Below the pieces are notes generated by a model that was given only the letters and a program-made list of their open reading frames with translations, was not told the origin of the DNA and did not search any database. The position numbers and the translations under genes are program-made. Positions 40,836 to 49,589 of a stretch of DNA of 64,000 nt are shown here, in pieces (position 1 is the first letter of the stretch; each line of letters opens with the position of its first letter). Origin of the DNA: JBBQYD01 sp942493075 (lineage in GTDB: Bacteria; Verrucomicrobiota; Verrucomicrobiia; Limisphaerales; UBA8199); contig OW818681.1 in assembly GCA_942493075.1 (NCBI GenBank), positions 5,084,001 through 5,148,000 of the forward strand, given 5' to 3'.

Positions 40836-41693
40836 ATGGCTGAAGATTCCAAGCCCGAGAAAGAAACAGCAGGCAGTCCGAAAAACATTCCGGAACGGCG
40901 CTCGCGCGGCGTCAGCCGGGGACGCCGGGGGCGGGGGGGGCGCCCGCAGCATGGACCGCGCACAACTGGGAAAGCGGAAACACCCGCTGAAGCAGGGGTT
41001 GAAGCAACAACTGCGACGGCTGCATCCGCGCCTGAAATGGAGGCCATGCGGCCTACCAGTTCCGATCCGGATGTTGGCTTTGCCGCGCCTCACGATCCTG
41101 AGCAGGAGTCAGCCCGCACCAGCGCCCGGGAAGAAATGGAGGCGGAGGAGCCTGAAATCGAAGGCGATACTGAGAGCGAACCCGAGCCCCAAAACCTTGA
41201 GGAATCTGCCGACAGGGATCGGGGGGAGTTCCGAGAGCAGGCGCCGAGAGCCCAAAGCGGCCAGAATGCACCGCCGATGGAGCAATCAACCACCGAGCGC
41301 CCGGCTTCCACACCTGCCGGGCAGCAGCAGCAACAATTTCGCCAGCAGCACCCACAGCGGCAACACCAGGAGCAGCGCCAGCATGGGGATCGCCCCCGGC
41401 ATTTCCGGGATCGCCCGCGCCAGGGCTCTCCGGCATACCAACCGCCTCAACCGCTGCCGCCACCGCATCAACCGGCAACTCCTGCGACCATCCAAAAGGC
41501 CATCGAAGATGTAAACCGCATGATCGAGACCTTGAAGGAAACGTTGGATGATATGGAAGAAGTGCTGGAGACCCTCGAACTGGCTGAACGTCAAAAGACG
41601 GCTGACGAGCGTGAGGTCGAAACACTCCGCCGATCCCTTCGGCATGTGCAAAAACCTCGCGAGACCCCGGTTGCCGGGCAGCCTCGCCATTAA
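40836..41693 (+). CDS. Low-complexity protein with C-terminal coiled coil
   Basis: 285 residues, mostly disordered. An Arg/Gly-rich start (RSRGVSRGRRGRGG) could bind nucleic acid. Long Glu/Pro/Gln-rich stretches include HPQRQHQEQRQHGDRPRHF. The last 80 residues form a regular acidic coiled coil (KAIEDVNRMIETLKETLDDM). I do not recognise the family. It is seven bases upstream of the SMUG1-like gene on the same strand, so probably co-transcribed. Codon composition is GC-rich, and the antisense strand also looks open, so a shadow cannot be fully excluded. Confidence 0.55.
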   Translation: MAEDSKPEKETAGSPKNIPERRSRGVSRGRRGRGGRPQHGPRTTGKAETPAEAGVEATTATAASAPEMEAMRPTSSDPDVGFAAPHDPEQESARTSAREEMEAEEPEIEGDTESEPEPQNLEESADRDRGEFREQAPRAQSGQNAPPMEQSTTERPASTPAGQQQQQFRQQHPQRQHQEQRQHGDRPRHFRDRPRQGSPAYQPPQPLPPPHQPATPATIQKAIEDVNRMIETLKETLDDMEEVLETLELAERQKTADEREVETLRRSLRHVQKPRETPVAGQPRH

Positions 41694-41699
41694 TTTCAC

Positions 41700-42482
41700 A
41701 TGCCGCGCCCCCGCCGGGCAGTTTCCAAAGCGCAACCGCCCGGTTCAACAACCGCGCTGACCGTAGCAGACGCTATGATCGGCGCTGGCAAGGCCCTTGC
41801 CCAGCGGGTAGATTGGCTGCGTTTCAGTGCGCCTGTTTCTTACGTTTACAATCCGCTCAATTACGCCTGGGCACCCTACGAGCAGTATCTGCGCAGCTAC
41901 GCCTCCGGTCCGCGGCGGGTCGTCTTTCTTGGCATGAACCCCGGCCCGTTCGGCATGGTGCAAACCGGCATTCCTTTCGGCGAAGTCAATGCCGTGACCC
42001 AATGGCTGCAGATTAGAGGTGAGGTAACACCACCGAAAAGGCAGCACCCGGCGCGACCGATTGTCGGGTTCGAGTGCACGCGCTCGGAGATCAGCGGTCA
42101 ACGATTGTGGGGGTTCTTCGCGGCACAGTTTAAAACGGCCGAGGATTTCTTCCGGGAACACCTGGTGTTAAATTACTGCCCCCTGGCTTTTCTGGAAGAC
42201 ACCGGACGCAACCGCACTCCCGACAAACTGCCAGCCGCCGAGAAGGACTCTCTCTTCGCCGCCTGCGACGAGCATCTCAGATCTGTACTTTCCGTTCTTG
42301 AACCAGAGTGGCTGGTCTGTGTGGGGGGCTTTGCTTACAATCGAGGGGTTGAGGCCAGTTCGCAGACAGGCGGGCCGTTCAAGGTTTGCCAGATTCTTCA
42401 TCCAAGTCCCGCGAGTCCGGCGGCCAATAGAGGTTGGGCGGAAGCAGTGCTGGTGCAGCTTAAAAATCACGGCGTCATGTGA
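41700..42482 (+). CDS. Uracil-DNA glycosylase, SMUG1-like (family 3)
   Basis: 260 residues. It removes uracil and some oxidised bases from DNA. The key motif FLGMNPGPFGMVQTGIPFGEV is characteristic of SMUG1 and contains the catalytic Asn of this family. The second motif is LHPSPASPAANRGW. An early YNPLNYAWAPYEQYL segment also matches. The N-terminus is basic and disordered; a start at MIGAGKAL, about 25 residues in, is possible. Bacterial SMUG1-type enzymes are scattered among phyla, so transfer is possible. Confidence 0.88.
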   Translation: MPRPRRAVSKAQPPGSTTALTVADAMIGAGKALAQRVDWLRFSAPVSYVYNPLNYAWAPYEQYLRSYASGPRRVVFLGMNPGPFGMVQTGIPFGEVNAVTQWLQIRGEVTPPKRQHPARPIVGFECTRSEISGQRLWGFFAAQFKTAEDFFREHLVLNYCPLAFLEDTGRNRTPDKLPAAEKDSLFAACDEHLRSVLSVLEPEWLVCVGGFAYNRGVEASSQTGGPFKVCQILHPSPASPAANRGWAEAVLVQLKNHGVM

Positions 42483-42757
42483 TCGGTTGCCTGCGGCGTT
42501 CCCTGACCGGCTCTCTCTTTTGGAGGCGAACGTTATTGAAAACAAGCGCACTGGCAGGCTTCTGGGAAGGTTGGTATTAATCCCACTTCACCATCCAATT
42601 AGCTCTCAGTATTGTAGAGCATGTCAAAAAATGTTTAGTAAATACCAATCAAAGTAAAGCCATTCCTTCCCCACGTGGTAACCTCCCGGTGGGACTCCAT
42701 TTGATTTAACTGCTTCCACCGAAGCAGCCGCTCGCTTTTGAGTCCCCCATAAGCGAT
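42483..42757 (+). other. Region upstream of the hydrogenase operon
   Basis: About 275 bases before hoxE with no gene. A hairpin CTGCTTC-CACC-GAAGCAG lies at 42710-42727, about 30 bases before the hoxE start, and could affect expression. No clear regulator site was recognised. Confidence 0.45.
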
Positions 42758-43294
42758 ATGATTGCGATGCTGCCGAAGAAAAATGGAAACCGGCTGCCGG
42801 AGATTCTTGCTCACGCCAGCGGGGACAAGCGCTTCAACATCCTTGAAGCGCACATGAAGAAACACCAGTTCAAGCACGATTCACTCATCGAGGTGCTGCA
42901 CAAAGCGCAGGAACTGTTTGGTTACCTTGAAGACGATCTCCTTCTTTTCGTCGCTTACAAGCTCAAGCTTCCTGCCAGCCGGGTTTATGGAGTGGCAACC
43001 TTCTACCACTTCTTCACACTTAAACCGCAAGGGCGGCACACATGTGTCGTCTGCATGGGAACAGCCTGCTACGTCAAAGGGGCGGATAAGGTGCTGGCGG
43101 CGGTTGAGGAAAAGGCAAGGATCAAGGCAGGCGAAACGACGAGCGACAACCAGCTTTCCCTGCTCACAGCGCGCTGCATAGGTGCGTGCGGCATCGCCCC
43201 TGCCGTGGTTTACGATGGCACCGTTACTCCCCGGCAAACCCCTGCGACCGCGCTGGAAAAAATCAACCAATGGATCCGCCATGGACATCGATGA
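42758..43294 (+). CDS. hoxE: Bidirectional hydrogenase diaphorase subunit HoxE
   Basis: 178 residues, NuoE-type. It binds one [2Fe-2S] cluster through CMGTACYVKGA and later CIGACG; the spacing is as in HoxE. It forms part of the NADH-oxidising module with HoxF and HoxU. A start at MLPKKNG three codons in is also possible. The stop overlaps the hoxF start by 14 bases. First gene of the operon. Confidence 0.93.
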   Translation: MIAMLPKKNGNRLPEILAHASGDKRFNILEAHMKKHQFKHDSLIEVLHKAQELFGYLEDDLLLFVAYKLKLPASRVYGVATFYHFFTLKPQGRHTCVVCMGTACYVKGADKVLAAVEEKARIKAGETTSDNQLSLLTARCIGACGIAPAVVYDGTVTPRQTPATALEKINQWIRHGHR

Positions 43295-44981
43295 TCTCAA
43301 CGAAATAGCCAGCAAAGAGAAGGCGGCCACAAAGAAGCATACGATCCGGTGCTGCATGGCGGCTGGGTGCATGTCCAGCCAATCCAAGATAGTGAAGGAT
43401 GAACTCGAGAAAGCAGTCAAAACGGCTGGGATCGAGGATGAGGTTGAGGTGCGCGGGGTTGGCTGCATGAAACTCTGCTGCCAGGGGCCCCTGGTTCAGT
43501 TCGACACCGACAATGTCCTTTATCAGAAGGTGAAACCTGACGATGCCGCATCCCTCATTTTGACGCTCAGGGGAGGGCATACTGAGGTGGAGAAGGGCGA
43601 TCCGACTCACCCATTTTTCAGCGAGCAACTCAACGTTGTGCTCGCCAACAGCGGCCAGATCGATCCGGAACGGATACAATCCTATATCGCACGGGACGGT
43701 TACCGGGCCTTGCACGAGGTCTTGCGCGAGCTCACGCCCAAGGATGTCCTGGATACGGTGATACGCAGCGGGCTGCGAGGGCGGGGTGGCGCGGGCTACC
43801 CTACGGGGCTTAAATGGACGACCGTTGCGAAAACGGCAAGCGCGCAAAAATATGTAATTTGCAACGCGGATGAAGGTGATCCCGGCGCTTTTATGGATCG
43901 CAGCGTTTTGGAAAGCGATCCGCATCTGGTCCTGGAAGGTATGACCATCGCTGCCTACGCTGTCGGCGCGACCCAGGGTTACGTTTATGTGCGCGCAGAA
44001 TATCCCCTGGCAATCGTCCGTCTTCAAACCGCGATTAAGCAGGCGAAGCAATTGGGTTTGCTCGGTAGCGGGATTTTTGAATCGCCTTTCAACTTTAACA
44101 TCGACCTGCGGATAGGGGCTGGCGCATTTGTTTGCGGGGAAGAAACCGCGCTGATGGCTTCGGTTGAAGGGAAACGAGGGACACCCCGGCCGCGCCCACC
44201 ATTCCCAGCGGAAAGCGGGCTGGATGGGTGTCCGACCCTGATCAACAATGTGGAAACGTTTGCCAACGTTCCGATGATTCTCAGGAAAGGGGCGGAGTGG
44301 TTTGCCAGCATCGGCACTGAAAAAAGCAAGGGCACCAAAGTTTTTGCGTTAGCCGGCAAGATCAATAATACCGGTCTGATCGAAGTGCCCATGGGCACCT
44401 CATTGAGAAAGATTGTCGAAGTCATGGGTGGAGGCGCACCAGACGGCCGGCAGATCAAAGCGGTGCAAACGGGTGGCCCATCCGGCGGGTGTATTCCGGC
44501 AGAAGCACTCGACACCCCAGTGGATTACGACTCCCTCACGAAACTCGGCTCCATCATGGGTTCCGGTGGCATGATCGTCATGGACGACTCGACGCGCATG
44601 GTCGATGTGGCCCGGTTCTTCATGGAATTCTGCATGGACGAGTCATGTGGAAAGTGTGTGCCCTGCCGCACGGGCACTGTGCAAATGCACCGTCTGCTGG
44701 AGAAAATTCTGGCCCGTCAGGCCACGGAACGGGATTTGGCAAAACTGGAGGAACTCTGCGACCTGGTCCGAAATACGAGCCTTTGCGGGCTGGGACAGAC
44801 GGCGCCCAACCCGGTGATGAGCACGCTGCGCTACTTCCGCCAGGAATACCTGGAATTGCTTAAGGAAGATGTGCACGGTCCGCGCAACAACGGAAATGGA
44901 AGCGTTCAAGGACGTGCCACCACCCCGCCGGTCGAGCCCGGTGGCAGCGTTCAACCCGCAACTTCCGCGACGGGCAAATAA
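43281..44981 (+). CDS. hoxF: Bidirectional hydrogenase diaphorase subunit HoxF (NADH/FMN-binding)
   Basis: About 566 residues from ATG 43281 (MDIDDLNEIA); the open frame to 43182 lies inside hoxE. The N-terminal [2Fe-2S] region is CCMAAGCMSSQ and GCMKLCC. The NuoF core has the NAD-binding GLRGRGGAGYPTGLKW, FMN-binding CNADEGDPGAFMDRS and GAFVCGEETALMASVEG. The [4Fe-4S] site is CMDESCGKCVPCRTG with a further Cys in SLCGLG. It oxidises or reduces NAD(H) in exchange with the hydrogenase. The C-terminal tail is Pro/Ser-rich. Start overlaps hoxE. Confidence 0.93.
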   Translation: MDIDDLNEIASKEKAATKKHTIRCCMAAGCMSSQSKIVKDELEKAVKTAGIEDEVEVRGVGCMKLCCQGPLVQFDTDNVLYQKVKPDDAASLILTLRGGHTEVEKGDPTHPFFSEQLNVVLANSGQIDPERIQSYIARDGYRALHEVLRELTPKDVLDTVIRSGLRGRGGAGYPTGLKWTTVAKTASAQKYVICNADEGDPGAFMDRSVLESDPHLVLEGMTIAAYAVGATQGYVYVRAEYPLAIVRLQTAIKQAKQLGLLGSGIFESPFNFNIDLRIGAGAFVCGEETALMASVEGKRGTPRPRPPFPAESGLDGCPTLINNVETFANVPMILRKGAEWFASIGTEKSKGTKVFALAGKINNTGLIEVPMGTSLRKIVEVMGGGAPDGRQIKAVQTGGPSGGCIPAEALDTPVDYDSLTKLGSIMGSGGMIVMDDSTRMVDVARFFMEFCMDESCGKCVPCRTGTVQMHRLLEKILARQATERDLAKLEELCDLVRNTSLCGLGQTAPNPVMSTLRYFRQEYLELLKEDVHGPRNNGNGSVQGRATTPPVEPGGSVQPATSATGK

Positions 44982-44993
44982 CCTGGGATCTCT

Positions 44994-45710
44994 ATGGCAG
45001 CGAAAACCCTAACAATCGATGGCAAGCTGGTCAGTGTGGATGAGACGGCGACCATTCTGGAGGCCGCCGGAGATGCAGGGGTGAGCATTCCGACGCTTTG
45101 CCACCTGGAAGGTGTTTACGACGTTGGGGCGTGCCGCCTGTGCCTGGTGGAAGTCAAAGGCGTCCCCAAGCTCTTGCCCGCTTGCACCACACGTGTAGCC
45201 GAAGGCATGGAGATCAGGACGAACACGGAACGGCTGCGCAAGTATCGGCGGATGATCCTGGAACTGCTGTTTGCGGAGCGGAACCATGTTTGCTCGGTTT
45301 GCGTAGCAAACGGGCATTGCGAACTCCAGGCGTTGGGTTGCAGCGTCGGCATGGACCACGTGCGTTACGAATACAATTTCCCTCAATGGGAAGTTGATAC
45401 CACGCACAATCTGTTTGGAATGGACCACAACCGCTGCATCTTGTGCACCCGCTGTGTGCGGGTCTGCTGGCACATCGAGGGAGCCGGCACCAAGAATGTC
45501 TCCGGGCGAGGCTCCAAATCCAAAATCATCTCGGACCTGAACCAGGCGTGGGGCACGTCCGATACCTGCACTCGTTGCGGCAAGTGTGTCATGTCCTGTC
45601 CCACCGGCGCGCTCTTTGCCAAAGGGGTCACCGTGGGTGAAAGCGAACGGGACCGCACCCGTCTTGAGTACATCGTCACAGCAAGGGAGAAAAAGCAATG
45701 GATCACTTAA
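44994..45710 (+). CDS. hoxU: Bidirectional hydrogenase diaphorase subunit HoxU
   Basis: 238 residues, like the N-terminal part of NuoG. It has a plant-ferredoxin-like [2Fe-2S] site (LCHLEG...GACRLCLVEV...ACTT), then CSVCVANGHCELQ with an upstream His, then two [4Fe-4S] ferredoxin-type motifs CILCTRCVRVC and CTRCGKCVMSCP. It passes electrons between HoxF and the hydrogenase module. It starts 12 bases after hoxF and overlaps hoxY by 13 bases. Confidence 0.94.
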   Translation: MAAKTLTIDGKLVSVDETATILEAAGDAGVSIPTLCHLEGVYDVGACRLCLVEVKGVPKLLPACTTRVAEGMEIRTNTERLRKYRRMILELLFAERNHVCSVCVANGHCELQALGCSVGMDHVRYEYNFPQWEVDTTHNLFGMDHNRCILCTRCVRVCWHIEGAGTKNVSGRGSKSKIISDLNQAWGTSDTCTRCGKCVMSCPTGALFAKGVTVGESERDRTRLEYIVTAREKKQWIT

Positions 45711-46246
45711 GAGTCGCCACGACCTGGCTGGGAGGTTGCGCGGGATGCCACATGTCCTTCCTGGACCTGGATGAGTTCCTGATCGACGTGGCAGGAATCA
45801 TAGACCTGGTCTATAGCCCGATTATGGATGTGAAGGAGTATCCAGACAAGGTGGACATCTGCCTAGTCGAAGGCGCCGTCTGCAATGAGGAAAACCTGGA
45901 AAACATCCGAAAGATCCGGCAGCGCACGCGAATAGTTGTGTCATTTGGCGACTGCGCCATCACAGGCAATGTGCCAGCGATTCGCAATCAACTGGGGCTA
46001 TGCAATTGCGAAAGTGTCCTGCAACGGGCTTACATGGATGGGGCGCTCACAAATCCTGCTGTTCCGCGAGAACCCGGCATCGTGCCTCCTCTTCTCCCCC
46101 GCGTGCTCCCGGTGCATGAAACCATTCACGTGGATTACTTTCTGCCTGGTTGTCCCCCGCCAGCCGATCGGATTAAAGCGCTTCTGACCCGAGTGCTGGC
46201 GGGCGAGGAACCCCGGCTCGAAGGTGCCCAACTCAAGTTCGGTTAG
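45698..46246 (+). CDS. hoxY: NAD-coupled [NiFe]-hydrogenase small subunit HoxY
   Basis: 182 residues. The proximal cluster Cys are in TTWLGGCAGCHMSFL, then GAVC, then FGDCAITGN and FLPGCPPP. There is no Tat signal, so the enzyme is cytoplasmic, matching group 3d hydrogenases. It pairs with HoxH downstream; overlap with hoxU suggests coupling. Confidence 0.94.
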   Translation: MDHLRVATTWLGGCAGCHMSFLDLDEFLIDVAGIIDLVYSPIMDVKEYPDKVDICLVEGAVCNEENLENIRKIRQRTRIVVSFGDCAITGNVPAIRNQLGLCNCESVLQRAYMDGALTNPAVPREPGIVPPLLPRVLPVHETIHVDYFLPGCPPPADRIKALLTRVLAGEEPRLEGAQLKFG

Positions 46247-46257
46247 CCCGTTCACCT

Positions 46258-47682
46258 ATGGCCAATCGCATTATCATCGACCCCGTGACCCGCATTGAGG
46301 GCCACGCCAAGATCAGCATATACCTGGACGACTCAGGCCAGGTCACCAATGCGGAATTTCACGTGGTGGAGTTCCGCGGGTTTGAGAAATTCTGCGAGGG
46401 TCGTCCCTACACTGAAATGCCGGGCATCACTCCGCGCATCTGCGGCATTTGCCCGGTCAGCCATTTACTGGCTTCGGCAAAGGCCGGGGACGCGATCATG
46501 GCGGTGAGCATCCCAGCGGCTGCCGAAAAACTGCGCCGCCTAATGAACATGGGCCAGCTCGTGCAAAGCCATGCGTTGAGTTTCTTCCACCTGAGTGCGC
46601 CAGACTTTCTGCTCGGTTGGGATAGCCCGCCGGCATCGCGCAATGTGTTTGGCCTGATCACGGTTAACAAGGATCTGGCTCGGGCGGGCATTCGTCTCCG
46701 GCAATTCGGCCAGGAGATCATCTCGATGCTCGGAGGCAAGAAGATCCATCCCGCGTGGGCCGTGCCAGGAGGCGTGCGCAGCGCCCTGAGCCCAGAGGAC
46801 AGGGACCGCGTGCAAGCCTGGCTCCCCGAGGCCTACGCAACCACAAAGGTCGCCTTCGATCTGTTTCGAAAGGTCCTGGAATCCCATAGGCGCGAAATCC
46901 AGATTTTCGGCAACTTCCCTTCCCTTTTCATGGGACTGGTTGAGCCCGATGGCACATGGGAACATCATGGGGGGAAACTCCGCTTCACTGATTCGAGCGG
47001 GAGTATTATTGCCGATCAACTTGAGCCCGGAAATTACCTCGATTATGTCGGGGAGGCTGTCCAGCCGACTTCCTACCTCAAATCGCCCTATTACACGCCG
47101 CTGGGGTTTCCCGATGGCATGTACCGGGTCGGACCGCTGGCTCGGCTGAATGTTGCAGAACGAATGGGCACCCCAAAGGCAGATGCTGAGCTTAAGAGTT
47201 TTAGGAAACTTGGGCATGGAGCAGTCACTTCTTCTTTCCTGTACCATTACGCACGCCTGATTGAGATCCTGACTTGTCTTGAGAGAATCGAAATGCTCAT
47301 TGAAGATCCCGAACTGCTCAGCAAAGACCTTCGGGCCGACGCCGGAATCAATAGCCTGCGTGGGGTGGGCGTGAGTGAAGCGCCCAGAGGCACCCTCTTC
47401 CATGATTACACGGTAGATCGCGATGGTCTGCTGAAGAAAGTGAATCTGATCGTGGCTACCGGACAAAACAACCTGGCCATGAACCAGACGGTAGCGCAAA
47501 TCGCACGGCATTACATCCGCGGCAGCGACATCCCTGAGCCGTTGCTCAACCGAATCGAACACGGCATACGTTGCTATGATCCATGCTTAAGCTGCTCTAC
47601 CCATGCTGTGGGCCAAATGCCTTTGGAAGTGCGCCTGATCGGGCCGGACGGCACCCTGATTAAGAAAGTGGTCCGCACCTGA
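46258..47682 (+). CDS. hoxH: NAD-coupled [NiFe]-hydrogenase large subunit HoxH
   Basis: 474 residues. The Ni-Fe ligands are in the N-terminal RICGICPVSH (C-x2-C) and C-terminal DPCLSCSTHAVG (C-x2-C). The N-terminal sequence DPVTRIEGHAKI is typical. The segment after the last motif, ending KKVVRT, is the piece normally cut off by HoxW. Group 3d enzymes use NAD(H) and oxidise or evolve H2 in the cytoplasm. It starts 11 bases after hoxY. Hyp maturation genes are not in this window. Confidence 0.95.
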   Translation: MANRIIIDPVTRIEGHAKISIYLDDSGQVTNAEFHVVEFRGFEKFCEGRPYTEMPGITPRICGICPVSHLLASAKAGDAIMAVSIPAAAEKLRRLMNMGQLVQSHALSFFHLSAPDFLLGWDSPPASRNVFGLITVNKDLARAGIRLRQFGQEIISMLGGKKIHPAWAVPGGVRSALSPEDRDRVQAWLPEAYATTKVAFDLFRKVLESHRREIQIFGNFPSLFMGLVEPDGTWEHHGGKLRFTDSSGSIIADQLEPGNYLDYVGEAVQPTSYLKSPYYTPLGFPDGMYRVGPLARLNVAERMGTPKADAELKSFRKLGHGAVTSSFLYHYARLIEILTCLERIEMLIEDPELLSKDLRADAGINSLRGVGVSEAPRGTLFHDYTVDRDGLLKKVNLIVATGQNNLAMNQTVAQIARHYIRGSDIPEPLLNRIEHGIRCYDPCLSCSTHAVGQMPLEVRLIGPDGTLIKKVVRT

Positions 47683-47756
47683 GCTTTGCTCAGCCGTCTG
47701 GCTTTTTGCCAAAGGCCGAACAGGCAATTCGTAGTCCCGGTTAATCATGATTTCTC

Positions 47757-48234
47757 GTGAATACTGAGATTGAAAAAACAATGCCCTGGCTGGTCATTGG
47801 CTATGGCAACACGCTGCGCTCTGATGATGCGGTTGGCCCAACAGCGGTGGAAGAACTGGACCGACTACATCTGCCCGGAGTTCACACGCTCAGCTATCCC
47901 CTGCTCACCCCAGAAGCTGCCGAACCGGTCTCGCGCGCGCGTGAGGTCATCTTCATAGATGCTGCTACAGGGAATGGCCACGATGTTGCAATTGCGGGTT
48001 CTCAAACCTGCCCACTCATCTCAGGTGATGGCCCACGCTGCGAGACCGGAGACTATTCTCGCATTGGCCCGGGATGTATTTGGGCATTGTCCACACGCCT
48101 GCCTGCTTGCCATCCCGGTAGAGGACCTTTCTCTGGGTGAAGGCTTATCCCCATTGGCGAAGACAGGCCTCAGCCGAGCAATGGAATTGCTGCAAGCCCG
48201 CTTGCAGTGTGGTAATTCCCAGTCCCGAGCTTAG
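47757..48234 (+). pseudogene. hoxW: Hydrogenase maturation protease HoxW, apparent frameshift
   Basis: It should cut the HoxH C-terminus after nickel insertion. The first frame (47757-48140; GTG start, or ATG 47781) has the HoxW/HyaD-like start WLVIGYGNTLRSDDAVG and EVIFIDAA. After about 47996 sense moves to the frame that ends at 48234: RVLKPAHSSQVMAH, then PETILALARDVFG and AIPVEDLSLGEGLSPLA, which matches the usual C-terminal half. One extra base near ATTGCGGG explains it, since the join reads ...DVAI-RVLKPAHSSQ. It is either a genuine mutation or a sequencing error. Confidence 0.75.
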
Positions 48235-48269
48235 TGTAAACAAGAGGCCAGGAGCCTCCGCACGCTGGC

Positions 48270-48497
48270 CTATACAGCCTGCCCTACCCCGCTTGCCACT
48301 ATTGCGGAGCGAATCCGCTCCGATTCAATATGCTCTGCCTGTTCTGCGATCATCCCGGGCGTTTCCTCCACTGAAAACAGGCCGTCCGTCATATGGATGG
48401 TCGTCGTGCGTGATTCCACTTCGATATAGACGATGTGCTCGCTGTTGAGAAGGATCTCCCCTCCTTTGTTGATGCGGTTGAGTTTGATCAAAGGCAT
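48270..48497 (-). CDS. FlbD-like small protein
   Basis: 75 residues. The core LLNSEHIVYIEVESRTTTIHMTDG matches FlbD-family proteins, known from flagellar operons of some phyla. No flagellar gene lies nearby. A C-terminal extension (EHIESERIRSAIVASG) is unusual. It is convergent with the hoxW gene. Family fair; role unknown here. Confidence 0.6.
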   Translation of the reverse strand: MPLIKLNRINKGGEILLNSEHIVYIEVESRTTTIHMTDGLFSVEETPGMIAEQAEHIESERIRSAIVASGVGQAV

Positions 48498-48601
48498 AAA
48501 ATTGATTCAGTTTCCCAGGATGAAGAGAAAGCGGCAGGAGTGCATGGTCTTCAAGTGACCAGAAACCTGCCGCAAATCAAGCATGAAGCGCCTTGCAGGG
48601 C

Positions 48602-49054
48602 TCAGGGCTGTCCGCCAAAGCTCACGTAATCGTCCACATCCAGCAAATCAAACCAGCCCGCGATGTCTTCTCGCGCGGGAGCGACCTTGGAATGAAGGCC
48701 GTGGAAGAATTCGCGGGATTCCGTATCCATGGGCACTCGTTGCGCCTGCCAGTCGGACCAAGCCTTGATCTCAGCATCTGTGCGGGGGGACTTTGAATTG
48801 CTCATGATCCACTCGATTAGTTCGCCATCCCCTTTGCCGGCGGCGACCTGCTGTTTCAGAGCCTCGGGATCAACTCCCGTGAAGGAGAAGAACTGCTGGT
48901 CCATTGGGCAGGCATAATTGTATTCGCCGTTTTTGCCGGCGAGGGATGCCCGGCATTTATCCAGTATTCGAGGAAGGATGACGAAGCCTCCCAGTTTAAC
49001 GCGGGGACTGCGCGGAGGACGTTGAGTTAAATCAGTCACATTCTTGGTAGCCAT
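48602..49054 (-). CDS. DUF5069-like protein
   Basis: 150 residues from ATG 49054 (MATKNVTDLT); the frame is open up to 49201 but that part overlaps the exbD end. The pattern PPRSPRVKLGGFVILPRILDKCRA, FSFTGVDPEAL and FFHGLHSKVAPAREDI...WFDLLDVDDY matches DUF5069 proteins, common in Verrucomicrobia. Soluble; no known reaction. Confidence 0.75.
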   Translation of the reverse strand: MATKNVTDLTQRPPRSPRVKLGGFVILPRILDKCRASLAGKNGEYNYACPMDQQFFSFTGVDPEALKQQVAAGKGDGELIEWIMSNSKSPRTDAEIKAWSDWQAQRVPMDTESREFFHGLHSKVAPAREDIAGWFDLLDVDDYVSFGGQP

Positions 49055-49181
49055 AATTATTTGATGGAATATCAGGTTTGTTGTGCTCAACCCGGCTTCA
49101 GCAAACCAGCCTCTAAAAATGGCGTGAAACTGATGGAATGCAAGTGATGTCGGCGGCCGAGACGCCGAGCCAAGCGAAAGC

Positions 49182-49589
49182 TCACGGAGGCGAGATGGCA
49201 AATGAGACCTTCTGTATTCCCTGGCGGCGCACCTGGTCCAGCACGTTAATCACGGCACCGTGCGTCGCTTCACGGTCGCCACTGATGTACACAGGAAGGT
49301 TCGGATTCGCCCGGAACCGGTTTGAAAGCACTTGCTGAAGTTCAAGAAAACCAACGGGCTTTTGATCGATGTAGGTATCACCCAGCCGATCAACAGCAAT
49401 ATTCAGAACATCGGACTTCACATCCCGTCTGGCTGTTGTGGCCGTTGGCAAATCCATCTGAATGGATTGCAGCCGGATCATGCTCAAACTGGCAAGCATG
49501 AACGCGCAAAGCAGAAAAAACATGATGTCGATGAGAGGAATAATTTCAATGCGCGCTTTTTTCTGCGGAAGAGGCGAGCGGAGCTTCAT
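49182..49589 (-). CDS. exbD: ExbD/TolR-type biopolymer transport protein
   Basis: 135 residues from ATG 49589. The N-terminal helix holds the functional Asp in IIPLIDIMFFLLCAFM, followed by a periplasmic domain ending VRRQGIQKVSFAI. Its start overlaps the exbB stop by ATGA. With ExbB and TonB it uses the proton gradient to energise the outer membrane. Confidence 0.9.
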   Translation of the reverse strand: MKLRSPLPQKKARIEIIPLIDIMFFLLCAFMLASLSMIRLQSIQMDLPTATTARRDVKSDVLNIAVDRLGDTYIDQKPVGFLELQQVLSNRFRANPNLPVYISGDREATHGAVINVLDQVRRQGIQKVSFAISPP

